64,000 bases of DNA. It comes from Azadirachta indica (lineage: Eukaryota; Streptophyta; Magnoliopsida; Sapindales; Meliaceae). The stretch lies in contig CM040440.1 in assembly GCA_022749755.1 (NCBI GenBank), forward strand, positions 4,177,769 through 4,241,768, given 5' to 3'. Below the pieces are notes generated by a model, which worked only from the letters and a program-made list of their open reading frames with translations, was not told the DNA's origin and searched no databases. Positions 23,674 to 34,799 of this stretch are shown one piece after another. Numbering within the stretch: the stretch's first letter is position 1; each line of letters starts with the position of its first letter. Made by a program: the position numbers and the translations under genes.

Positions 23674-25943
23674 TTATTTTTGCTTTGAATGTCTTTGACA
23701 GAATGCTTTTATCCTTCCAAAGCCGTCTTCAAGAGCTGAAGACGGGACAGAGAAAGCTATGCGCAGCCAGTTTCCCAGTCCTAAAGATTCCCCTGCAACA
23801 TTTTATATATTATCAGGATCAAAGGGTTAGCCAGCAAGTAATCTTGGTACATTTCTACATATTCCAGTAATTCAATATCGAAATTAATTTCTATAACTGA
23901 TGGGGTTACTTTCAGTTCATTTCTCAAATATCCGTTTTTGATCAACCAAACACACACTCAAGGTTTGTTTTCACTGTTTCCCCAGAAACTCGAAAACTTT
24001 TTTGCAGCGTTTGTACCCGGAGTAACAATGACTGATTCCTCTTGTGCAAGTTTGAGAGCGAACTGACTGTCATCATTAATGTCCTCCAACAGTGATAGGT
24101 TCAACTTCACCTGCAAATGGAAGTTCATTGTTCATAGCTAGCTACACATTCAGCTTGTGAATTATATGTAATATTTGATTATCTTACTGTTACAAACATG
24201 GAGCCCTCTGGTTTGTTTGGGCAATTTAAACAAGGAATCTCTTTAATTCTATCATAGCATATCTCTGCAGACTCTTTTAGTATGCCAATGATTTTTGACA
24301 AGAAATCCTCTTCTGTTTTCTCAAGGATTTGAGGAACTGCCCCCTGATGCATAAAGCATGTAGTTATATTTTCAGTGAAAAATCAAGAAACTTGAATACT
24401 CAAATGTCTTAGATATACACACATGTAGACCCTTTCAGTTTCAGATGAATAGGTCACAAAGTTTGAGGACAAACATTTGCAAAAGCTCAGGATGAATATG
24501 TATAAATTCTACTTGCACTTGAAAGATGAAGTATTGCCGACAACTACTTCACTCATGATTCATGGCTCACAAACCTGAATGAAGGTTGGGATATCAGAGT
24601 AACTACTGAGACAGTTCTTGATGGAATCAACGACCTGATAAGTACAAAACAAAAGCATTGAGATCAGTTGGAGCTCGTTTGAAATTGAAATCAATAACAT
24701 AATTGTCAATTCACATTTTCAGAGAGGTTGAGGTACCTAACCCTTGTTTTTTGAAGGATGCCAATAGGATCATTCGTCACAAGCCAACCACAACGCCAAC
24801 CAGGAATTACCCATCTCTTTGATATAGACCCAACTGTAATGACAGGTACGACGGATCCAAATGCTCCCATTGGTGTATAAGGGGTACTTCCAAATGTTAT
24901 ATGCTCATACACTTCATCAGCAATGACCATAATCCTGAGCTTTCTTGCCCTCTCTGCAATCTGATATTCAACATATCAACAAACACCCTGTAAGACAAAC
25001 TTTAAATCTATAATGAACCAAGGATAACATGTCTGAAAAATTGTACTTAGGCTAATTCATAATGTTTACATCAGGTAGTTACACAAAAGCACTTCAATGT
25101 AGCAGCCAACAACTTTCCTTGGATAAAAAAAGGCATTCTGTATTATTTGGTTACATTACCAGACAGAAGCCTTAAGTCTGGTCTCTCGGAAAAATTGGAA
25201 AAGAAGAAGTTACTCGGAAGAAATAATTAAAAAAGAAAGATATTAGTTTAGCTCTATACCTTCTGCAGATGTTGGCAAGTGAAGACATCTCCGCAAGGAT
25301 TACCAGGGTTAATGATAACCATGGCAACTGTATTCTCATCCCCAAGAGCCTCCAATGCATCAAGATCAACCTCCCAACTCCTCTCAGGAAGAAGATCAAA
25401 ACGGCGAACTTCGAGTTGAATACGTCGAGCAAAACCTTCATAGAATGGCCAGCCAGGTCTTGGAAGCAGAATGTTGGCACCAGGACGGGCAAGCACAGTT
25501 AATATAACTTCGATTGCTTGCTTGCATCCTAGTGTAATATAAACATCATCCGCTGATAACTTGTACGGAAGGCCACGATTAAGATAATCTGCAACGGCCT
25601 GTTATCAAACAGAATTATTTTAGATAAACATGAATCATTATATAAAACTAAGAGCTTTTGTGATAATTGATCGACTTACCTTCTAGCTGGGGGAATTGAC
25701 TGCATAGCAGTTGAAGTTGGCTGATCGGAAGGCATCAACGATGGCACCTTCTGCTTCAGTGGCAGTACGAAAACAAGGGAAAGCAGTGGGATCGCCGTAG
25801 CCAATAGAAATAACGGGTCTTGGGTCGTTTTCGTTTACGCTTCCGATTATGGATGCGAGGGAGGTTCGAACTGTAACTGCGGGCGCAGGTTTAAGCTCTT
25901 GCTTAACTTGAAAACCCCATTTACTTTCTGCTCCGTTTTCCAT
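23674..25943 (-). pseudogene. TAT-like copy D: full-length frame broken by one in-frame amber stop
   Basis: Exons: 25680-25943, 25260-25598, 24742-24960, 24575-24634, 24188-24343, 24017-24110, 23674-23792. Exon 1 is 8 nt shorter than in its paralogues at its 3' end, replacing the [10 protein letters not shown] coding stretch, and reads ...NCYAVNSPS then TAG just before an excellent donor (AAG|GTAAGT). Exon 2 is one base shorter at its acceptor (ACAG|GCC instead of CAG|GGC). The two changes total 9 nt, so the frame is restored and stays open to the normal stop: 416 codons with a single TAG at codon 87. Exons 2-7 keep NPGNPCG, ADEVY, SISKRW and NWLR. Unusual residues: RCGWLV for RLGWLV, ACA for ATG before donor 5, LGNWLR for LKNWLR. 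Normal translation yields only 86 residues without an active site, hence pseudogene; rescue by an alternative donor (GCA|GTCAAT at 25693 or so) is conceivable. Confidence 0.75.
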
Positions 25944-27144
25944 TTCTTGCGGTGTGATGGATTTAAAAAGAGAAGGAGTTGGATTTCAGCAGAGGAAATT
26001 TGGAGGAAAAGACTCGGGCCATAAGCAGTTGATTGATATCTTATTATTATGTCTCCAAATAATCGAGTGTGTACGAATAAATTGAAGCCTGTTTTTACGT
26101 CAGTTTAGAGGAAAATCTCATTGACATTCTCATAAATCATTCTATTTAATTGTATAAGATATATTCATAATTGAAGCCTAAGATATTATCAGCACAATTG
26201 TTATAAAATAAAAATTTTAAATATCAACTACTAATTAAAAAAATGTAAGTTTTATAAAATATCAGTATTATCAATTTTTTTTTGTGAAACTTTATTGTGA
26301 AAGTTAAACTTAAGTGATAGACAATAATATTAAACATATTAAAATAATGAATATTATTGATTATAAAGTGACACAATAATAGGATCAGAATGTTTTTATA
26401 TAAGATTTTGTTACTAATTTTATAAACACAATTTATTAGTACAAAGAATTGAATTATGCAACCAATCAATTAAAAAGCGGTTTGAAGTTGGTAAGCTAGG
26501 AGATCATCCAATTGTTATCCTTGGTATCTTGTAATCGAATGAATGGATTCTATTTAATGGGATGGTACCCACAACCGGCCTTGTCCGCCACAAAATAATA
26601 TATATAAATAAAGTGTAATATAACTCTGTGTTACCGCCAAAACCCCATCAATTACAGGGACCCCTTTTCTATATTTTCTGTTATGTTCGGAACAGTTGAA
26701 ATAGGGGGAGATATGAAGCCAGATTTTATGCTAGAAAAAGTTAAAAAAAAAAATAGACAACTTTTCACATGGTTTATTGATTTCTTACCATGTTGCTGAG
26801 TATTATCAAATGAACAGCGCCTGATCAATCTTCAATCATCCAACGATGAGAAAATTCAATAAAATTTAAAGAGAAAGTTTAGAGGTTTTCTACTTGAAAA
26901 TTATTCCCAAGCAATTTTTCATCACAAGGAAATGGTTTACGCGATATGGGTACAAATGATGGCACTGAAGCCTTCACATTGACACGCTTGTTTTGTAATA
27001 GCTTCTAAATAATTTATTGAAGGGGAAACTGAGGGCAGATACTGAGATCTGTTCGCATCATTTGGTGAATAGCCAAGATTCCAAGCAGAACAAGACAAAA
27101 CACACGCACTCACACAGAAAAAAACCTCACAATTTCATATGGAT
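25944..27144. other. Intergenic region between TAT copies D and E
   Basis: AT-rich. About 25944-26100 is the upstream flank of copy D and 27000-27144 the presumed 3' flank of copy E. The 28-bp hairpin element found after A, B, C, D and F was not seen here. No other gene or repeat recognised. Confidence 0.5.
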
Positions 27145-30100
27145 TTATTGCCTCCTGGCATGCCTGTGACAAAAGGCTTTTATTCTTTCAAGGGCATCTT
27201 CAATAGTTGCAGAATCGGCGGCGATGGTTATGCGGAGCCAATTTCTCATTCCTACAGCTATCCCTGCAACATTTGTTTCGGTCAGCATATGCAAACAATC
27301 TCGTTGAGGTTAACGATTTTGTTTCTTACCGGGTAAAACAAGGACTGATTCCTCTTTCGCTAGTTTCACAGAGAATTCCATGTCATCATTAATGTCTTCC
27401 AACAATGAAACATTCAGTTTCACCTGCAACACAATTTCATGACTAAATACATACATTCATGTTTTGAAGCACAAATACTTTCCAGCTAAAATATATATTA
27501 CCATAACAAATATGGCCCCTTGTGCTTTCACCGGGCAGGTCATGAAAGGAATTTCCTCAATTCCGTCAGAGCATATTGCTGCTGTCTCTGTTAATATGCC
27601 AATGATATTTGAAAAGAATTCTTCATTTTTTTTCTCAAGGATCTGAGGAACTGCTCCCTGATTTGTAAACCCCATAGGTATTTAGAATCTAATACTTTCA
27701 GAAACGTAAATAAGTTTCGGAAAAAAACATAACGCGAATCATAAACCTGAATGAAGGTAACAGGACGACAGGCGATTTCAAGACAATCCTTGATGGAGTC
27801 AACAATCTGATAATTAATTAAGTACAAAAGAAAAGAGTTGATGTCTCAGGATAACTGTTGTAGTTCAATTCATCAATGCACAATTTGAGTGAGAAAGAGA
27901 CAGAAATTAAACGAACCCCTGATTTTTTGAGAATGCAATTGGGATCTGTTGTCACAAGCCAACCAAGGCGCCAACCAGGAACCATCCATCTCTTTGATAA
28001 AGATCCAAGTGTAATGACAGGCACGATTGATCCAAACACTCCCATCGGTACATATGGAGTACTCCCAAATGCAAGATGATCATAAACTTCATCAGCAACG
28101 ACTACAATCCCAAGCTTTCTTGCCGTCTCTGCAATCTAATATTCAACAAACCAACTCATTCTAATAAAATTTGTTTGAAAAAAGAAAAAAGAACAGAGAA
28201 AAATTCTGAAGAAAGAAAGAAAATTAGTTTAGCTAAGCATGCCTTCTGCAGATGTTGATAACTGAAGACATTTCCACAAGGATTTCCAGGGTTTATGATA
28301 ACAATGGCAACAGTATTCTCATCTGCAAGAGCTTCAACTGCGTCGAGATCAACTTCCCAACCCTTTTCAGGAAGAAGATCAAAATGGCGAGCTTCAATAT
28401 TGTTATTTCGTGAGGCATGAATTTCATAGAACGGGTAGCCGGGTCTTGGAATCAAAATATTGGCACCTGGACGAGCGAGGACTGCTAATGTTACTTCGAT
28501 TGCCTGACTGCATCCAAGTGTCATGTAAACATCATCGGGCGATAACTTGTACGGGAGGTCACGATTCAGATAATCTGCTACGGCCCTGTTGTAATATATA
28601 CATACATATGAAACTTGCATTTAGCTTATGCTATTGTATCAATATGAATTTGAGAAACAAATTTGTTTTTTTGGCGATGTCCGATCACAGAAAATGAAGT
28701 CTTAGGATTTGTGGTTTCAAGGAATGACTTATTATGTAAATGGAAGTGCAAATAAATCCATTACATTATTTATCCTTATTAATTATATTAAATTTATATA
28801 TTTATCAACCAGTACTATTTATACATTTAAAATTTTACCATAATCAATATTCACAATTTAAATTTAAATTATCGTTGCAACTTCTCATATTGGGAGGTTG
28901 AATTAACGAACGTTGTCTTCCCCCTCATTAATTGTTCTCGTGTGGGCTAAATTTTTGGACAGTTGTATAAAATGTGGGTTAGATATTCGGGCTGCTCTAT
29001 AAATGTTTTATGATTTGTTTGGCCTCATTAGATATTGAGGCTACTCCATGAATACATACTCTTTTATTTTTTTGGGCCAAGTATTTGGGCAGCCTTTGTA
29101 AATGTCTAAGGTCCCCCCTTATGAATGTATAAAAGAGTGGACATTTCAACGGTGAATTTCAGACGTCAACTGTCATGTTGATGCAATGAATGAATGACAA
29201 GTACCGGAGTGTAACTGACAAAAAACATTAACAGGGGGTATTCCTGATAATTTTTAAAATATAAACGTGTCTTGACGGTTTGACATTAACTCAAAATTCT
29301 CCACATACTGTCATTATGTCCTCATTTTTTCGACATCCTGTATATGAAATCGAAGAACAAGGAAAAGCAAAATATTCGACGTAAGCTTTATCATATAGGT
29401 AGACCAATTCACAATTTTGATTCAAAACTTCTGAAAATACCCAAAAAAAAAAAAAGTTTACTTTATTCTGCCGCATGCATCATATTAGCATCTATTCAAA
29501 GTCCGACCAATAATTCTTTAAATGAAAGTTGTTACTAAAGGATAGATCATCAATTTTTGTTGATTAATATTTAATATACAATCTGCGCATAAACATGAAA
29601 CAGATTTTTGGATTTATAGAGAACTTATTAATTTAACCTTTAAAATGAATACATATACATATATAGTTCTTTTTTTTAATTAATTGCGTGAATATTCACA
29701 TATTTTACTCTAAATTCGGACGTGCACACTTAAACGTAAAAGGGTAAATATTTATTAAAGAAGAAACCAACCGATAACATGTTAACAAATATTATACTAT
29801 GCACAAAACAGACGGCCAGCTAGTATATATGAACATGCATGCAGACATATAGATACTTTAAGGCAATAGGCGTGTGTGTTCTATGTTTAATTACCTTCTA
29901 GCTGGTAAAATACCAGCGGTGGTGGAGTAGCAGTTGTAGTTGCCTGTCCGGAGAGCATCAACGACGGCATCCTCGGCTACAGTGGCAGTCCGAAAGTGGG
30001 GAAACGTAGAGGGATCACCATGGCCGAGATGAACGGTGGGTCTGGGGTCGTTTTTGTTAATGTTTTCTCTTAACGAGGTCATAATTCCTCGTATGGTAAG

Positions 30101-30193
30101 ATCAGCGGCTGCAGTAGTAGTACTGCTGAGCTTATGGTTAGCCATTGCCTGCAGCTGCTGATTACTCTGTTTCTTGATCGAACCGTTTTCCAT
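27145..30193 (-). CDS. Tyrosine aminotransferase-like protein, copy E (intact, longer N terminus)
   Basis: 429-residue TAT/NAAT-family protein. Exons: 29895-30193, 28243-28585, 27917-28135, 27747-27806, 27502-27657, 27330-27423, 27145-27263. Exon 1 has nine extra codons in a Gln/Thr/Ala-rich stretch before the conserved TIRGI segment, and exon 2 has one extra codon ([13 protein letters not shown]). Intron 2 starts with GC (CAGAAG|GCATGC); no alternative GT is placed to keep the frame, so it is a GC-AG intron at the same position as in copy A. Catalytic features are kept: NPGNPCG, ADEVY, LSKRW lysine at about 262, NWLR. Exon 7 differs from the array consensus in the substrate-end region ([16 protein letters not shown]), which could alter specificity. 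Cytosolic by family; substrate unknown. Confidence 0.88.
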
Positions 30194-30733
30194 TTTTTCT
30201 GGAGGCTGTTGCAGAGGGACAAGAGGTGGGAAGTGAATTAGTCTGTGTAGCGTGGGACACGACTATGTGTTGATATAGAGTCGAATTCCGTGAATGTCCA
30301 ACTGAAAACAAACAGAATGAGATAATTTCTTTTTCTTTGAAATGTATTATTGATGCTAATGACATGCATCTTGATGTCCTCCACGTTTCTTTAATCATAT
30401 TCGTGCCTCTCATTTTTCTAAAATATTATTTAATATTTTTGGTTCGGTTATCCTTAATTTTTATAAGGGTTATATCCGTCCAAAAGGATTGCCAACCCGA
30501 ATATTTCCTGATCTGCCTTCTTCCTTTCATTAATTTTTTTCCTTTTTAAGTACCAATTTCAATACACATCTAATCGCAGTTAATTTTAGAAATTTGACTA
30601 TTGCTATTGTTAACTATTGCAGTTAATTTAAGAATCGGATTCTGCAAAAAAAAAAAAAGTTTGGTCTATATATATTGCTGATATTTATCTGCTAAAGATA
30701 TTGACTAAATGGTCATGTTGTTGAATTAATAAA

Positions 30734-30993
30734 GGGAGAATGCACATTAGCCCTGTATTTTTAGTTAATGCCTATTATTTCTCTATATTTTGTTTAATAC
30801 CCTATCAGCTCCTGATTTTTATTTTTTTTTTCTAATTTTACCCTTCAGTTCAATTAATTTACAAATGATAAAATTAAAAATATTAAAAATATTAAATGGC
30901 AAAATTGAAACTCAAGGGGTGATGGGATATTGCAGAAAATATAGGGATAATAAGGTATTGGCTGAAAAAATAGGGGGTAATGGGCATTCATCC
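30734..30993. mobile_element. MULE-type MITE, copy 2
   Basis: 260-bp foldback element. The left end GGGAGAATGCACATTA pairs with the right end, which in reverse complement reads GGATGAATGCCCATTA, and the inverted similarity continues through most of both halves. It is flanked by ATTAATAAA (30725-30733) and ATTAATGAA (30994-31002), a 9-bp target-site duplication with one mismatch. Same family as 11939-12195 (shared CCCTATTATT/CTCTATATTTT arm motifs). No coding capacity. Confidence 0.8.
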
Positions 30994-31574
30994 ATTAATG
31001 AATTGTTACTGGGACAAATTAGAGAAAACCTTCGTCTCATATTATATCGAGTACATTGTCACAATGATACCTACCCAATAAATCATACAATGAGGAGGAA
31101 TAATCTGTTAGTGATGATGATAGAGTTAGGAGATAAACATTGACTAGTCTATACAAATAAGACATACAAGAATCCAAGACTTCAACAATAACTTTGTCTA
31201 TACATGGGGTAGAATTAATCATTTTTTTTATACAATTTTTTACATCAATTATAAGTCATTGGATATAAACACATTCAACGGTTAAGATTGTATTTAACTA
31301 TATAATTAATATATTGTTTCATGAGGTTTGGACTTGCGTCATTTAAAGAGAAATAATAGAGATTTTATCACACGGAAAATTATATAATTATTAAGCCTTG
31401 CATGCATTTTGTTAACAAATGTGGCGTTTCATTAACTTGTCAGTCCAGTAACTGAGCAAATCCAGCGTCATTTAAATGCTTACGATCATAAGCAGTACGA
31501 TATAAAATTCACTTATTCATGATAAATCTCTTCGATCTGTATTCTGTAGGTGCTAAAGGAATATCACACTGAGA

Positions 31575-31602
31575 TTGATCCAACATGAACTTGCCGATCA
31601 CC
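31575..31602 (-). promoter_or_regulatory. 3'-flank hairpin-like element, TAT copy F (diverged)
   Basis: TTGATCCAACATGAACTTGC then CGATCACC, about 70 bp past the stop of copy F. It aligns with the copy A-D elements but carries changes in the core (ATGAACTTGC against CGCGAAGTTGC), and the inner pairing changes to CAA/TTG. Confidence 0.4.
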
Positions 31603-31672
31603 TGCACCAAGTCTCTAATGGGCCGTATTTCTGTACCCCAGAACTTGTTACACGCAGTAACAGAGTTACTGC

Positions 31673-33877
31673 TTAATTTTTCTTAGCATGTCTGTGACAA
31701 AAGGCATTAATCCGACCCAGGCCATCTTCAAGAGCTGAAGGCTCAACGCCAAAAGATATGCGGAGCCAGTTTTCCAATCCCACAGCAATTCCTGCAGTCG
31801 TTTTGACCACTTTGATCAATATTGAGTATGATGAAGAAAGAGATAAAATTAGGATTGTTAAGTCCTTCTAAACTAAAATCCAACATTTTTGAAATTAATG
31901 TTACTCACCAAACTTTTCTTTTAAAAAAAAAAAAAGCCCTTAAATGCAGAAACTCAAAAAATTTTATGCATGTGTTACCTGGTGTAACGATGACTGATTC
32001 CTCTCTGACGAGCTTCATGGAGAAATCCATGTCATCATTAATGTCTTCCAGGAATGATAGATCCAATTTGACCTGCGAATAGAAATTTCATACCTAAGTA
32101 CATATCATCTTCTGAAGCATATAAATACTAATTGATGCCTATTCCTGCCTTTACCATTGTAAACATGGACCCTTCTGGTTTGTTTGGGCAAGTTAGGCAA
32201 GGTATCTCTTTAATTTTATCATAGCATATGTCGGCAGACTCTTTTAGTATGCCTATGATTTTTGAGAAGAAATCCTCCTTCGTTTTCTCAAGGATTTGAG
32301 GAATCGCTCCCTGATTTGCATAAAGCATGTAGGAAATTAAAATCAGGAAACTAAAATGCTTAATGTCTGGTATAGACGAATATCTCTGCATTCTAATTGT
32401 GATAGAAAGCTGAAAAACTATTCCTCTTTTACAACAGAATAGCTTCATGATTCATGAATCACAAACCTGAATGAAGCTTGGCATATTGACGTAAACACTG
32501 AGACAGTCTTTGATGGATTTAGCAATCTGACAAGTGCAAAATAAAAGCATTGGTAACACAGGATCACTATTGCAGGTTTAGAAGTTTCAAATCAAAGACA
32601 TAATCATCAATTATTCCTCATTTTTAGAGTTAGAAACAAACAAACCCCTGTTTTTTGAAGGATGCCATTAGGATCATTTGTCACAAGCCAACCAAACCGC
32701 CAACCAGGAACTACCCATCTCTTAGATATAGATCCAAGAGTAATGACAGGCACAATTGATCCAAAAACTCCCATTGGTGTGTAAGGGGTACTCCCAAAAG
32801 TGAGATGCTCATAAACTTCATCAGCAAGTACCATAATTCTGAGCTTTCTTGCCGTCTCTGCAATCTGCATACCAACAAACACTCCTGTAAGCAAAGCCTC
32901 AGAACTGTAAATTGTACTTACAAGGCTAAAATCCGTGTTTACATCTAGGCGATGATATAAAAGCACTCAATTTAGCAGCCAAAAACTTTTCTTAAATGTA
33001 AATCAGCATTTTGAATTATCATGTCACATGGCAGAAGGAATTAAGACAAGCAGTTTAAGTCTATTAATACCTTCTGCAGATGTTGGTAAGTGAAGACATT
33101 TCCGCAAGGATTACCAGGGTTTATGATAACCACGGCAACAGTATTCTCATCTGCAAGAGCCTCCACTGCATCAAGATCAACCTCCCAACCCTTTTCTGGA
33201 AGAAGATCAAAATGACGAACTTCCAGGTGTTTAAGATTTGCAAAACCTTCGTAGAATGGCCAGCCAGGTCTTGGAAACAAAATATTGGCACCAGGACGTG
33301 CAAGCACCGTTAAAATAATTTCGATTGCTTGCTTGCATCCAAGTGTAATATAAACATCATCCGGTGATAACTTGTATGGAAGGTCACGATTGAGATAACT
33401 TGCAATAGCCCTGCCAAAGTTTAGCATCAAATACAATTAGATAAACATGAAATCGTATAGAAACTGAGAAGTTTCTGTCTTTCATGTTGCGTTTTTGTGA
33501 TAAAACTAAGCTTCTAATGCAACAAATTTTCAGAAGATTCGAACGTTTAGAATTAAGGTATATCCATACATGCACGTATATAAACACAATGATAAATATA
33601 TTTACCTTTTAGTCGGGAGAACACCAGCAACGAATGAGTAGCAATTGTACTTGGCTGATCGGACAGCATCAACGATGGCCTCTTCGGCTTCGATGGGAGT
33701 GCGAAAGCAGGGAAAGGTAGCGGGGTCGCCGTAGCCAAGAGGAATTATGGGTCTTGGGTCGTTTTTGTTTATATTTTCGATTATAGATGACAGGGAGTCT
33801 CGTATTGTAGTGGCAGGTTCAGTGTCAAGCTCCTGCTTAACTTCAAAACCCCATTTCTCTAGTGGTCCGTTTTCCAT
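31673..33877 (-). CDS. Tyrosine aminotransferase-like protein, copy F (intact)
   Basis: 419-residue TAT/NAAT-family protein, the closest relative of copy D. Exons: 33606-33877, 33071-33410, 32646-32864, 32467-32526, 32155-32310, 31979-32072, 31673-31791, all standard length, GT-AG introns. It shares with D the GYGDP variant in exon 1, [12 protein letters not shown] in exon 2, and KLRIM with EH(L/I)[11 protein letters not shown] in exon 3. NPGNPCG, ADEVY, the SISKRW lysine (about 252) and NWLRISF are kept; it ends HAKKN. Exon 1 ends VLPTKR where others have ILPARR. The start is the MENG ATG. F is the intact sister of broken D, so any function D had may survive here. Cytosolic type, substrate unproven. 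Confidence 0.92.
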
Positions 33878-34799
33878 GATTTCTGTTCTTCAGGAAGAGT
33901 TTGAGTTCAGAGTTGGACAATAGAGATAGGATTTGTCAATTTCCCAGTACAGTGAGAATATTCTTTCACATGGTTCATTTCTTATTCAATTATTATCATT
34001 ATTAAATTAAGTGTAATCATTGTGGACATCACCGACCACCATTAAACCAAGCATTAAGATTTGACTTCTGTTGAGTTAATTATAGTAAAATCCGCAAATT
34101 TTAGTCAGTAAGTTTCGCAAATTCAAGTCTCTGCATTAATTATTTGCTCCCAATACCCCAAAGTTCATGCTGGAAAAAGCTGAGAAGGAAGGGCCCGAGC
34201 AATGGAGAAAAGCAATGCCACTACTAATCTCTTTATCCTCTCGGTCAATTAAGACGATGATTCATCTCTATTCATTTACTATATGACAAAAGTAGTGGAC
34301 AAAATTTTAATCCTTATCATTATAATTAATAATAGATTAAATTGAAGATACACAAATAATTGTAGGAACTTATACTTCAATAGTGTCAAGTATGACATCA
34401 GTACAAGCCAACTAGTGCGGGAATATTTAATAATTTAAGATAATATTAGACTATATAAATAAATAAAGAGAAATATAAAAGTTTGTTAATATAAGAGTGA
34501 AAGAACACTAATTTATTAATAGTCCAGACTTAATTTAATCCTCTTATATTTATAATACAGTACATCAAACTTACTCTCCCTAATGACAGTAATACAACAC
34601 TTCGTAACAAGTAGCAACATCCTGATATCTAATGTAAAGTTGCTAAGTTGCTGATCAGCAACATTCTGTTTCATTACAAGTCACTAACAGCTCCAGTAAC
34701 ATCAGAGCTAGGACACCTGCTGTACTGAGATGGGTATTGAAATCTAACAGGTTGTGGATAAGGATAACCAATACTTTGACCGCAGAATTTCATATGGAT
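33878..34799. other. Intergenic region between TAT copies F and G
   Basis: Promoter side of F and 3' flank of pseudogene G. A perfect palindrome GTTGCTGATCAGCAAC lies at about 34647-34662, where the hairpin element would be expected by position; it may be a rearranged remnant of it. Nothing else recognised. Confidence 0.45.

Larger units (their letters stand above)
30194..31672. other. Intergenic region between TAT copies E and F
   Basis: Contains the promoter side of copy E, the MITE at 30734-30993 and the 3' flank of copy F with its hairpin-like element at 31575-31602. A 117-codon open frame at 30790-31143 runs through the MITE and was rejected as non-genic. Confidence 0.6.

Noticed and set aside
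30790..31143. 117-codon open frame on the plus strand
   Set aside because: It runs through MITE copy 2 and into its flank; no coding character.
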